Part shown: positions 1-8,829 of the stretch, piece by piece
Layout: every line of letters begins with the position of its first letter
How positions within the stretch are numbered: position 1 is the first letter of the stretch
Assembly (NCBI GenBank): GCA_902464565.1
Contig: CABQJV010000002.1
Coordinates: 1-64,000 of the forward strand
Direction: 5' to 3'
Length of the DNA: 64,000 nt
Source: an uncultured Collinsella sp.
GTDB lineage: Bacteria > Actinomycetota > Coriobacteriia > Coriobacteriales > Coriobacteriaceae
Translations under genes and position numbers: made by a program
The notes under the pieces: model-generated
What the model saw: only the letters and a program-made list of their open reading frames with translations
The model's database searches: none
Told to the model about the DNA's origin: nothing

Positions 1-22
1 CCAGAGCGACAACTTGTCATTC

Positions 23-64
23 AAAGAGGACGGCATGACCAGAAGGTCTATGCCGTCCTCTTTT
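23..64. terminator. Rho-independent terminator at left edge
   Basis: Inverted arms (AAGAGGACGGCAT at the left, ATGCCGTCCTCTT at the right) enclose a short loop and run into TTTT. It probably ends a gene lying left of the window. Confidence 0.7.
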
Positions 65-132
65 CATGCCAATTTGTTCGCTCTGGCGCCCGCTCGCTGG
101 CATTGCTAAAACATCGATGTTACTGTGGTCCA

Positions 133-185
133 AACTAGTCGTTGGGGGCGTTCTTGTTTGACTAGTCGTTTAAGAACGTCCCCGA
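133..185. repeat. Hairpin flanked by direct 10-mers
   Basis: The decamer ACTAGTCGTT occurs twice about 30 bases apart. A hairpin (GGGGGCGTTCTT pairing with AAGAACGTCCCC) begins after the first copy and closes after the second. There is no T-tract, so a terminator is unlikely. The rest of the 1-341 leader holds only a short palindrome GTACAACTGTAC at 250-261 and a TATATT -10-like box near 282. Confidence 0.45.
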
Positions 186-341
186 TGACTATTTGAATTG
201 CTAATTTGTGCGGGTTGTGGTTTTGTGACCTGCTGAAATTAAAGATACTGTACAACTGTACGCTAACTAATCTTCGTAGTATATTGCTACCCGCAAAACT
301 CAATACCATTGTGCTCTGAGACGCTAAAGCGCCTACGTACA

Positions 342-3167
342 ATGGTTATCGATAATACGATTCGATTCAACGACAGGATGGATGGTCCAAGCGTGAGTCT
401 CGGCAGCAAACTATCCAATGCAAAGGTCTCCTTTGCGATTTTTAAGCGCGACATTAAGCGACTGCTTGTGAACCCCGTTGCCTTGGTGGTTACCCTCGGC
501 GTGTGCGTTATTCCCTCACTGTATGCCTGGTACAACATCGTGGCAAACTGGGATCCGTATGGAAATACTCAGGGCATCAAGATTGCCATCGCCAACAACG
601 ATCGGGGCACCCAAAACGACTTGGTGGGCGAGCTCAACGCGGGCGACCAGGTCGTCGATCAGCTCAAGGAGAACGATCAGCTGGGCTGGACCTTCGTTGA
701 CTCGGCGGCCGATGCCAAGGAGGGCGTCGAGAGCGGTGAGTACTATGCGGCCATCGTAATCCCCAAGAACTTCTCGGATAACCTGGTTTCGATGCTCGAC
801 GGCAACTACCATCAGCCCAAGCTTACGTACTACGTCAATGAGAAGAAGAGCGCTATTGCGCCCAAGGTTACCGACACCGGCGCAAGCACCATCGAGGAGC
901 AGATCAACTCGGAATTTGTCTCCACGGTGGGCGAGACCGTTGCCAGCATTGCCAAGGATGCCGGAGTCGATTTAAAGGACAAGGCAACCCAGACTCGGGA
1001 TTCGTTGGCAAGTTCTGTCTCCGAGGCATCCGATACCTTGGGCGAGGTGCGCGATTCGATTGGCGACATGAATGCCGCCATCGATAAGACGAGTGGCGCT
1101 ATCGCCTCGGCTGATGCGGCACTTGCCGGCATGCAGGGTCAGGCGCCGTCACTGACGCAAGCGATCTCTCAGGGCAACGACCTGCTGGGTGAAGCTCGCA
1201 CCACGGCGGGCAACTCTATCGCCTCGCTCTCCAAGGCGCTCTCGGAAGGCAGCCTTGCGCTCACCAAGACGTCGGCCTCCGCGAACGCTGCCATCGGCAA
1301 GCTGACGGGCACGGTCACATCTACGACCACCCGTATCGACAACTCGCTCGAGTCTCTCCAAGCGACGATCGACCACAATAAGGCCGTTATCGGGCACTTG
1401 GAGATTCTCGCCAATGACACGTCGACAGGTTCCGAGGAAATTGACGCGCGCATTGTATCGACCATCAATACGCTCCGTGAGCAGAACGAGAAGCTGCAGA
1501 GCATCAAGGACGGTCTGTCCGCGCAGTCGAGCGCCATGGCGAATGACGCCGCGGCTGTTTCGGGTGCCAGCGACGCTATCAATAACGCAATTCAGACCGG
1601 TGCGACCAACCTTGGCCAGGCCCAGACGGGTCTGGGTCAAAACGCGCTGCCGAAGGCCTCGAGCGCGCTTGATTCATTTGCCGCCGTCTCGGGTGACCTG
1701 ACGGGAATCGTATCTGGCCTCACGCCCACGATTGCAAGCGCGCGCGGTACGCTTTCGCAGCTTAACGCTACGCTCGGCCAGGCCAAGACCACGCTGTCCC
1801 AGACCGATTCCTCGCTTGCCAAGGTCCAGGACAAGCTCGCAACCGCCGCCAACGACATCGCGGCGCTACAGACCTCCGAGTCCATGGGCGAGCTGGCCGA
1901 CCTGATGGGCGTCGACGTCAATGACGTCGCAGACTTCATGGCATCTCCGGTTGAGCTCGCGTCCAAGTCGATCTATCCGGTTAAGAGCTTCGGCTCGGGC
2001 ATTGCCCCGTTCTATACCAACCTGGCGCTTTGGGTGGGCGGCTACGTGCTTATCGCCATCTACAAGCTCGAGGTCGACCGCGAAGGCATCGGCAGCTTTA
2101 CCGCGCGTCAGGGCTACTTTGGCCGCTGGTTGCTCCTGGTGATCCTGGGCGCGTTGCAGGCCATCATCGTTACGGTAGGCGATCTGGTGATTGGCGTGCA
2201 GTGCGTCAGCCCGCTGCTGTTCGTGCTGGGCGGCATCGCCATTTCGTTCACCTACGTCAATATCATCTATGCGCTGTCCACCACGTTTAAGCATATCGGC
2301 AAGGCTATCGGCGTCATTCTCGTCATCGTGCAGATCCCGGGTTCGTCGGGCATGTACCCCATTGAGATGATGCCCGGCTTCTTCCAGTGGCTGCACCCGC
2401 TGCTGCCCTTTACCTACGGCATCAATCTGCTGCGCGAGACGGTCGGCGGCATGTATTCGTTCAACTACCTGTTTAACCTGTGCATTCTGGGCGTGTTCTT
2501 GATCGTGGCGCTCTTTATCGGCCTGCAGCTGCGTCCGCTGCTGCTCAACCTTAACCTGCTCTTTGATAAACAGCTTTCCACGACCGGTATGATGATTTGC
2601 GAGTCCAACGACCTGCCGCGCCAGCGCTACTCGCTGCGCACGGCCATGCGTGTCATGCTCGATTCCGATTCGTACCGTCGCGAACTGCTCGATCATGCGG
2701 TCGCCTTTGAACATCGCTACCCGTACTACATCAAGGGCGGTTTTGCCGCCGTGGTGGGCGTTCAGGTCCTGCTCTTTGTCCTGTCGACGGTTCTCGATAT
2801 CGACAATAACGGCAAGATCATCCTGCTTGTCATTTGGATCATCTCGGTTATTGCCATCTGCGGCTGGCTTATCAATATCGAATATATCCGCGCGAGCCTC
2901 AATACCCAGATGCGCATCTCGGCGCTTTCGGATGAGGACCTGCGTCGCGAGATGCGCGAACACACGGCCGCCATTCCTGCCGCCCGCCATATGTTTGGCC
3001 TCAACGCCAGCGAGCGTGGTGCCAAGGGCGGCGATCAGTCCACGGGCCGCTTGCCGCATATCGGTGCGCATCGTAAGGCTCAAGATGCCGACGGCGTTGA
3101 CAACGTAAACGGAAACGACGGGGAAACCGCCCCGCTCAGCAAGCACTCCAAAGGAGGTGAGGCATAA
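342..3167 (+). CDS. YhgE/Pip-domain membrane protein 1
   Basis: Large membrane protein of the YhgE/Pip (phage-infection protein) family. An N-terminal transmembrane segment follows a KRDIKRLL-type basic stretch. A long Ala/Ser/Asp-rich extracytoplasmic coiled-coil region of about 450 residues comes next. Five to six C-terminal helices resemble an ABC-2 permease, with the family-typical YPI near the membrane and a PFTYGINLLRE segment. A further C-terminal helix pair and a charged tail extend it beyond its neighbour. The start is unsure: ATG 342 is used here, but TTG 309 and GTG 393 are in frame and none has a strong ribosome site. The downstream paralogue begins directly after its stop, so the two are an operon. 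The family is linked to phage adsorption and to export systems in Firmicutes; its substrate here is unknown. Confidence 0.85.
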   Translation: MVIDNTIRFNDRMDGPSVSLGSKLSNAKVSFAIFKRDIKRLLVNPVALVVTLGVCVIPSLYAWYNIVANWDPYGNTQGIKIAIANNDRGTQNDLVGELNAGDQVVDQLKENDQLGWTFVDSAADAKEGVESGEYYAAIVIPKNFSDNLVSMLDGNYHQPKLTYYVNEKKSAIAPKVTDTGASTIEEQINSEFVSTVGETVASIAKDAGVDLKDKATQTRDSLASSVSEASDTLGEVRDSIGDMNAAIDKTSGAIASADAALAGMQGQAPSLTQAISQGNDLLGEARTTAGNSIASLSKALSEGSLALTKTSASANAAIGKLTGTVTSTTTRIDNSLESLQATIDHNKAVIGHLEILANDTSTGSEEIDARIVSTINTLREQNEKLQSIKDGLSAQSSAMANDAAAVSGASDAINNAIQTGATNLGQAQTGLGQNALPKASSALDSFAAVSGDLTGIVSGLTPTIASARGTLSQLNATLGQAKTTLSQTDSSLAKVQDKLATAANDIAALQTSESMGELADLMGVDVNDVADFMASPVELASKSIYPVKSFGSGIAPFYTNLALWVGGYVLIAIYKLEVDREGIGSFTARQGYFGRWLLLVILGALQAIIVTVGDLVIGVQCVSPLLFVLGGIAISFTYVNIIYALSTTFKHIGKAIGVILVIVQIPGSSGMYPIEMMPGFFQWLHPLLPFTYGINLLRETVGGMYSFNYLFNLCILGVFLIVALFIGLQLRPLLLNLNLLFDKQLSTTGMMICESNDLPRQRYSLRTAMRVMLDSDSYRRELLDHAVAFEHRYPYYIKGGFAAVVGVQVLLFVLSTVLDIDNNGKIILLVIWIISVIAICGWLINIEYIRASLNTQMRISALSDEDLRREMREHTAAIPAARHMFGLNASERGAKGGDQSTGRLPHIGAHRKAQDADGVDNVNGNDGETAPLSKHSKGGEA

Positions 3168-5357
3168 ATGAAGAACATCCTGCATTTGTTTAAGCGCGAT
3201 GTCCAAAATGTGTCTCGCTCCGTGATCGGCTTGGTTGTCGTGATGGGCCTCATTATCGTACCGTGTCTGTACGCGTGGTTTAACATCGCCGGCAGCTGGG
3301 ATCCGTACGGCAACACCGGCAATCTTAAGATCGCCGTGGTCAACACCGATGAGGGTTACGAGAGCGATTTGATCCCCGTCGAGGTTAACGTGGGCGAAAA
3401 CGTGACCGCCACCCTACGCGGCAACGAGAGCTTCGATTGGGTTGTGCTCAACAATCGCGAAAAGGCTATCGAGGGCGTTAAGTCGGGCGCGTACTATGCT
3501 GCCGTCGTTATCCCCAAAACGTTTAGCGCTGACATGATGACGCTTTTCTCGACCGACGTGAAACACGCCGATATCGAGTTTTACGAGAACCAGAAGGCCA
3601 ACGCCATTGCGCAGATCGTGACCGAGAAGGGTTCGAGCGCCGTTCAGAGCCAGGTTAACGAAACTTTTACCGAGACCATTACGAGCATCGGTCTTAAGAC
3701 GGTGTCCAGCCTGCTCGATTACATGAGCACCGACCAGGTCAGCAACTTTATCGCCAACCTGTCCTCGACGCTTGGCGATTCGATTGAGGACCTGCGAGAC
3801 GTTCAGGCAAATGCTTCGTCGCTGGCGGGCATTTTGAGCTCCACGTCCGATTCGCTGACGTCGGCGAGCGGCATGCTCAAGCAGACGGGCACGGTCGATG
3901 AGTCAACGAAGCAGCTGATGGAGCATGTCAAGAGCGGTATTAGCGATTCCAAGGAAGCGCTGAAGGACGCCAACGACGCCATCAATGCCGCGATTGACGG
4001 AAGCACGGGCTCGTTTGACAACGTGTCCGCCGAGCTTGCGAAGGCATTTGATGCCGCGAATCAACATGTCGACCTTACAGTGTCCCAGCTCAACGATGCT
4101 GCGGCGGCGCTCAACACGCGTGCCGACGATATCGACGCCACGGCCGACCAGCTCCGCAGCTTTGCCGATCAGGTGACTGACGAAAAACTCCAGGACAGCC
4201 TCAAGTCAGTGGCAACATCGCTGAGCAGGATTGCTGTGGAGTATCGCAATAACGCCAAGGACCTGACGGCAACCGCAAAGTCCCTTTCCGACAGCATGGC
4301 AGAAGTTAACAAGTCGCGTGCCGAGGTCGATCAGGCAATCGCGGATGCCAAGGCTGGTATCTCGGGCGCCAAGACTGACTACGACTCTACGTTTTCGGTC
4401 AAGGCCAAAGAACTCAAGAAGACTATTTCGGGCGTTCTGGATTCACTCAACGGTATCTCGGGCGATCTGGATAGTGCCGTAGACGGTCTGACCGACGCAT
4501 CCGGTTCGCTGGCAAAGGGCCTCTCTAAGGCTGCAAAGCTCGTCAACAAGGCTTCTGACCAGCTGGGCGAGGCGGCGGACAAGATTAGCGCTTTCAAGGA
4601 CGAGCTCGATGGTGCCCTTATGTCGGACGATCTGGCCACGATCAAGACGATGATCGGCAACGACCCCGATGGTTTGGCCGCGTCGCTTTCCGGTCCCGTC
4701 GCGCTCGACCGCAAGCCGGTCTATCCGATCCGCAATTACGGCTCTGCCATGGCGCCGTTCTACACGATCCTGTCGCTCTGGGTCGGCTCGATCGTGCTGG
4801 CTGCCATGATGAAGGTTTCGGTCGACGATGAGCTCATCAACGAGCTCATCCCCGTGCGCCTGCACGAGATCTATCTGGGCCGTTACCTGTTCTTTGGCGG
4901 TCTGGCCCTGCTGCAGGCAACACTCGTATGCGCGGGCGATATCCTGTTCTTTGGCATCCAGTGCGACAACCCGCTGCAGTTTGTGCTGGCGGGCTGGGTC
5001 GCGAGCCTCGTGTTCTCCAATATCGTCTACACGCTTACGGTGTCGTTTGGCGATATCGGTAAGGCACTCGCTGTCGTGCTGTTGGTTATGCAGGTCGGTG
5101 GTTCGGGCGGCACGTTCCCCATCGAGATGACCGGCCCCGTGTTCCAGGCAATCTATCCGTTCCTGCCGTTTACCCACGGCATCAACGCCATGCATGCCGC
5201 CATGGCCGGTGCGTACCACATGGAGTACTGGATTGAGCTAGGCATTCTGGCGAGCTATCTGATTCCGTCGCTGGCACTGGGCGTCGTCTTCCGCCGCCCG
5301 GTCATCAAAGCCAACGACTGGATCATCGAAAAACTGGAGTCAACCAAATTGATTTAG
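3168..5357 (+). CDS. YhgE/Pip-domain membrane protein 2
   Basis: Paralogue of the upstream gene (729 aa). It shares the N-terminal helix with CLYAWFNIAGSWDPYGN, a long helical extracytoplasmic domain (roughly residues 170-500), and a C-terminal bundle of five to six membrane segments with FPIEM and PFLPFTHGIN motifs. A strong ribosome site (AAAGGAGG) lies inside the end of the upstream gene and fixes the ATG start. The tandem arrangement suggests the two proteins form a heteromer in the membrane. Function is inferred only from family membership. Confidence 0.88.
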   Translation: MKNILHLFKRDVQNVSRSVIGLVVVMGLIIVPCLYAWFNIAGSWDPYGNTGNLKIAVVNTDEGYESDLIPVEVNVGENVTATLRGNESFDWVVLNNREKAIEGVKSGAYYAAVVIPKTFSADMMTLFSTDVKHADIEFYENQKANAIAQIVTEKGSSAVQSQVNETFTETITSIGLKTVSSLLDYMSTDQVSNFIANLSSTLGDSIEDLRDVQANASSLAGILSSTSDSLTSASGMLKQTGTVDESTKQLMEHVKSGISDSKEALKDANDAINAAIDGSTGSFDNVSAELAKAFDAANQHVDLTVSQLNDAAAALNTRADDIDATADQLRSFADQVTDEKLQDSLKSVATSLSRIAVEYRNNAKDLTATAKSLSDSMAEVNKSRAEVDQAIADAKAGISGAKTDYDSTFSVKAKELKKTISGVLDSLNGISGDLDSAVDGLTDASGSLAKGLSKAAKLVNKASDQLGEAADKISAFKDELDGALMSDDLATIKTMIGNDPDGLAASLSGPVALDRKPVYPIRNYGSAMAPFYTILSLWVGSIVLAAMMKVSVDDELINELIPVRLHEIYLGRYLFFGGLALLQATLVCAGDILFFGIQCDNPLQFVLAGWVASLVFSNIVYTLTVSFGDIGKALAVVLLVMQVGGSGGTFPIEMTGPVFQAIYPFLPFTHGINAMHAAMAGAYHMEYWIELGILASYLIPSLALGVVFRRPVIKANDWIIEKLESTKLI

Positions 5358-5451
5358 TTCAGCAACGTAAACGCCGTCGGAACATCGAGATCTTCCAACC
5401 CGATGCTTTAGCGTAGTGAATTGCACGGGCTGCTTGGTTGTTGCTACAGTA

Positions 5452-5488
5452 GCGGGGCGTGCCGGGGGTCCGGTGCGCCCTGCTTTTA
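5452..5488 (+). terminator. Terminator after the YhgE pair
   Basis: GCGGGGCGTGCCGG pairs with CCGGTGCGCCCTGC around a GGGT loop and is followed by TTTTATTT. Confidence 0.6.
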
Positions 5489-5558
5489 TTTGACCATGAG
5501 GCGGCACGCAGCCATGCGCGTGCGGACACCACGCCCAGATTGAGCGCGAGGATGCCCT

Positions 5559-6542
5559 ATGGCCCAGCATGCCACTGACAATATCGAAATGATGCCCGAT
5601 AGCCCTGTTGCTCGCGAGGACCTGGGCGCGGGCGGCACCTCCCGCGGCGCCGGCGCTCGCTCGCCGCTGTTCTGGAAAGTCCTGCTGCTTTCGGTGGCAG
5701 TCGTCTGGGGCTACTCCTTTAAGACCATGAAGGACGCGCTCGACACCATTCCGGTGTTCGAACTGCTCTACGTGCGCTTTCTGCCTGCGGCGTTGGTCAT
5801 GTTTTTCATCTTCCACAAGCGCATCATCGCGCACCTCAACGCCCGCAACCTTATCGTCGGACTTGGCATGGGCGCACTTATGTGGGCCGCCTACGCCCTG
5901 CAGACAGTCGGTCTGGCGCACACCACGGCGGGCAAGAATGCTTTTTTGACGGGCACGTATTGCATCGTTGTGCCGTTCGCGAGCTATTTTCTGAGCGGCG
6001 AAAAACTCACCCGCTATAACCTGGGCGCGGCGCTGCTGTGCTTGGCGGGCATTGGCTTGGTGGCGCTCGATAGCGTTGAATTCAACATCGGTGATGTCAT
6101 TACGCTGGCGGGTGCGGTCTTTTTCGCCATCCAGATGGCGGTGACTGCCAAGTACGGTCGCAAAATGGACATCAACGTCATCACGTTTTGGATGTTTGTG
6201 GGCAACGGCGTGCTGAGCCTGGCAACGTCGCTGCTATTCGAGACCCAAGCGCCTCTGTCCGTGTGGACGCCGAGCTTTATCAGCGCGATGGCGTTTCTCT
6301 CGGTTGGTTGCACATGCGCGGCTCTGCTCATCCAAAACGTCGGCCTGGCGCATGTCTCGGCCTCGACGGGCTCACTGCTCCTTTCGATGGAGTCGCCTTC
6401 GGGCGTGCTGTTCTCGGTGCTGCTGATGGGGGAGGCGCTCACCTCGCGCCTGCTCGCCGGCTTCGCGCTCATCTTTCTTTCGATTATCTTGAGCGAGACG
6501 CATTTCGATTTTTTGCGTCGAAAGCCGCGTCCGCAATTGTAA
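5559..6542 (+). CDS. DMT-superfamily (EamA) transporter
   Basis: Ten-helix membrane protein of 327 aa with two EamA repeats. The first follows a hydrophilic 35-residue N-terminus; WGYSFKTMKDALD and RFLPAALVMFFIFHKR are typical of the first repeat. The second repeat contains ASTGSLLLSMESPSG, near the conserved 'LE-P' position of the family. Such proteins export metabolites or amino acids across the cytoplasmic membrane; the substrate cannot be read from sequence. It is monocistronic, with a terminator immediately downstream. Confidence 0.85.
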   Translation: MAQHATDNIEMMPDSPVAREDLGAGGTSRGAGARSPLFWKVLLLSVAVVWGYSFKTMKDALDTIPVFELLYVRFLPAALVMFFIFHKRIIAHLNARNLIVGLGMGALMWAAYALQTVGLAHTTAGKNAFLTGTYCIVVPFASYFLSGEKLTRYNLGAALLCLAGIGLVALDSVEFNIGDVITLAGAVFFAIQMAVTAKYGRKMDINVITFWMFVGNGVLSLATSLLFETQAPLSVWTPSFISAMAFLSVGCTCAALLIQNVGLAHVSASTGSLLLSMESPSGVLFSVLLMGEALTSRLLAGFALIFLSIILSETHFDFLRRKPRPQL

Positions 6543-6554
6543 ACAATTTGTTGC

Positions 6555-6580
6555 GCCGCCTCCCGGGGCGGCATTTTTTA
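6555..6580 (+). terminator. Terminator after EamA transporter
   Basis: GCCGCC and GGCGGC arms with a TCCCGG loop, followed by six T. Confidence 0.85.
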
Positions 6581-6657
6581 TGCGTCGCCCTTAAAGTAGT
6601 ACCTTGCACTTTACGCTATCAAAGTGCTTGCTGCAAAAACGTTACTGGAGGGCATCT

Positions 6658-7953
6658 ATGGCACCAGCACTGTCCGATCTTCAACCGCAATCAGCGCCCA
6701 AGGCCACCGCGGCGGCGCAGACCGCTATCGGTGACGGTCTTGTTGCAGAAGCTCAGGCTTTTGCAGACGAGCTCGCTGCGTGGCGACACGATTTACATCA
6801 GATGCCCGAGCTGGGTAATAGCCTCCCGCAGACCTCTACGTATATCCAAGCGCGCCTGACCGAGATGGACATCCCATTTGCAACGCTCGTCGATGGTTCC
6901 TGCGTTGTGGGCCTTGTCGGCGCCGGTGCCGCCGCGGCCCAAGGCAATGGCGTCTGCACGAATGAGCAGGCCGGTACGGTCATCATGCTTCGTGGCGACA
7001 TGGACGCCCTGCCCGTTGCCGAGGAATCCGGCGAGCCCTTTGCATCCACCAACGGCTGCATGCACGCTTGCGGTCACGATATGCACGCGACGGCGCTGCT
7101 TGGTGCGGCTCGTATGCTCAAAGCTCGCGAGGCAGAGCTTGTTGATGCCAACGCTACGGTTAAGTTGCTGTTCCAGCCGGGCGAGGAAACCTTTGAGGGT
7201 GCCCGCGCCGCCATCGCCGACGGTCTGCTGCAGAACCCGCGTCCTCAGGTCGCCTTTGCCATGCATGTCAATAGCCAGTCGCCGCTCGGCCTGGTGCTCT
7301 ACGGCAGCCCGGCGCTCTCGGGCGTGTACGGTTTTCGTATCACGCTTCAGGGCAAGGGCGGCCATGGCTCGAGCCCCGAGATTTGCATCGACCCCATCAC
7401 GGCCGGCGTGCATGTGCATCTGGCGCTTCAGGAGCTTATCGCTCGCGAAGTGCCGGCGGCTAAGGAGGTCGCGCTTACCGTTGGCAAGTTCGCCGGCGGT
7501 CAGGCCGCAAATGTCATCCCCGACACTTGTGTGCTCGAGGGAACGCTGCGTGGCTTCGATGTCGAGCTCATGGCTCATCTCAAGGAGCGTATCGCCGAGG
7601 TCGTTAACGGCGTGGCCGCAACGTATCGCACGCCGGCGACCCTCGAGACACTCTCGGATGTTCCCCCGCTCGTACTCGATGACGACATGACCCAGGCGTC
7701 GCTTGGCTACGTGGGCGCAGTGCTGCCCAAGACGGCTTTCTTGCCGCTTTTCCATGCCATGGCGAGTGAGGACTTCGCGCTTATCTCGAGCAAGATCCCA
7801 AGTGCGTACTTTACCGTGGGCGCGGCCGTAACCGACACGGACGAACACTTTGCCCAGCACCATCCCAAGGCACGTTTTAACGATGCCGAGCTGCCGCTCG
7901 GTGCCGCGGCCTATACCGCCGTCGCTTTGGGCTATATCGCCGACCACCGGTAG
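6658..7953 (+). CDS. M20-family amidohydrolase
   Basis: Zinc-dependent M20D peptidase/aminoacylase (431 aa) of the hippurate hydrolase / N-acyl-amino-acid amidohydrolase group; a cytoplasmic enzyme cleaving N-acyl or aminobenzoyl amides. Metal-binding and catalytic motifs are visible: GDMDALPV (113-120), HACGHDMH (136-143), a QPGEE motif near residue 180, and HAMASEDF near the C-terminus. The dimerisation domain insert begins around GKGGHGSSPE. ATG 6658 is preferred over an in-frame TTG 54 bases upstream because GGAGG precedes it at good distance. The exact substrate is not determinable. Confidence 0.9.
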   Translation: MAPALSDLQPQSAPKATAAAQTAIGDGLVAEAQAFADELAAWRHDLHQMPELGNSLPQTSTYIQARLTEMDIPFATLVDGSCVVGLVGAGAAAAQGNGVCTNEQAGTVIMLRGDMDALPVAEESGEPFASTNGCMHACGHDMHATALLGAARMLKAREAELVDANATVKLLFQPGEETFEGARAAIADGLLQNPRPQVAFAMHVNSQSPLGLVLYGSPALSGVYGFRITLQGKGGHGSSPEICIDPITAGVHVHLALQELIAREVPAAKEVALTVGKFAGGQAANVIPDTCVLEGTLRGFDVELMAHLKERIAEVVNGVAATYRTPATLETLSDVPPLVLDDDMTQASLGYVGAVLPKTAFLPLFHAMASEDFALISSKIPSAYFTVGAAVTDTDEHFAQHHPKARFNDAELPLGAAAYTAVALGYIADHR

Positions 7954-7978
7954 CACCCAACCTTGCCTTTCAAGCCTG

Positions 7979-8010
7979 CGGGCATGGCCGTAAGGCCTAT
8001 GCCCTTGTCT
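7979..8010 (+). terminator. Probable terminator after amidohydrolase
   Basis: GGGCATGGCC and GGCCTATGCCC pair around GTAA and run into TTGTCTTT. The T-tract is weak. Confidence 0.5.
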
Positions 8011-8075
8011 TTCAAGGCAATCTTGGGCACTACCGGCGCCCGGCGCAGGCTATTCGTTTGTCTAAAAGGAGCAGT

Positions 8076-8525
8076 ATGCCCCAGCAGCGTAAGTTCTTCC
8101 CCGGCTGGCTCGTGGTGGCCTCCGGCTTCGTGATCATGGCCACGTGTTACACGATTTTCGTCAACTGCATGAGCCTGTTCCAGCCGCTGATCGTCAGCAA
8201 CCTGGGTATTTCCCTTGCGCAGTACAACGTCTCCAATGCCATCTCCACCGTGGTGAGTGTCGTGGGTTCGCTCGTTATCGGTCATGTTGCCGATAAGGTG
8301 AGTGGCCGCGTATTGGGCTCGCTCACCGTTATCGCCACCTCGGCGGTGCTCGCGGGCATGAGCTTTGTGGGTGAGCTTTGGCAGGTCTATGTGCTCTTTG
8401 CCGTTTCGGGCTCCTTTGCGAGCACCTGGATCGTGTGCCTGGCGTGCTCCGTGGTCATGCTCGTGTTCCTGCTGGCATCCGAGCCCATCGCCGCCAAGCT
8501 GCGCGCGAGCGTGGCGGGGGAGTAG
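8076..8525 (+). pseudogene. Internally deleted MFS transporter
   Basis: The reading frame (150 aa) begins as a normal major facilitator: FFPGWLVVASGFVIMATCYT, then helices 2-4 with GHVADKVSGR matching the MFS loop 2-3 motif. After about residue 115 it passes abruptly into a single hydrophobic segment (TWIVCLACSVVMLVFLLASE) and a short basic tail that looks like the last helix of a full-length transporter. Normal members have about 400 residues and 12 helices; here the middle 7-8 helices are absent while the frame stays open. A good ribosome site (AAAAGGAG) precedes ATG 8076. Most simply it is a decayed gene; a functional four-to-five-helix product is unlikely. Confidence 0.65.
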
Positions 8526-8560
8526 ACGTCCGTCGCTCTTTTCTGTTCGCCCCGTTCTTT

Positions 8561-8624
8561 CCGTGGCCGCCTTGGAAGCCGAATGGATGCTCGTACCATC
8601 ATTCGGTTTCCAAGGCGGCCACGG
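8561..8624. repeat. Long palindrome 1 of 3 upstream of hisS
   Basis: Arms of 25 bases (8561-8585 and 8600-8624) are complementary with one mismatch, with a 14-base loop. It lacks a T-tract and so does not look like a simple terminator. Confidence 0.75.
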
Positions 8625-8635
8625 GCCTACGAAAT

Positions 8636-8697
8636 GATCCGTTTTCCTCCGTCCCCAAGGGGTTGCGTGATCCGAAGGGGGCGGAGGAAAACGGATC
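8636..8697. repeat. Long palindrome 2 of 3 upstream of hisS
   Basis: The arm starting GATCCGTTTTCCTCCG (8636) pairs with the arm ending CGGAGGAAAACGGATC (8697), about 20 base pairs with one mismatch or bulge. Its sequence is unrelated to the neighbouring palindromes. Confidence 0.75.
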
Positions 8698-8698
8698 G

Positions 8699-8770
8699 CA
8701 AACAGCGGCGGCGCATCTGGCCGAACGAGTCCCCATACCCTCGTTCGGTCAGACGCGCCGCCGCGGTTTG
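8699..8770. repeat. Long palindrome 3 of 3 upstream of hisS
   Basis: Arms of 31 bases (8699-8729 and 8740-8770) pair with three mismatches around a 10-base loop. It ends about 60 bases before hisS, so it may lie in or just before the hisS promoter or leader. Confidence 0.75.
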
Positions 8771-8829
8771 TGTTTGTGCCGTATAATGATCGTTATCTAT
8801 GACGCGATACAAAAGAAAGGTGTTTGCCC

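Noticed and set aside
8771..8829. T-box riboswitch before hisS, or before aspS at 19100-19310
   Set aside because: No T-box consensus or specifier loop could be found; only ordinary hairpins.
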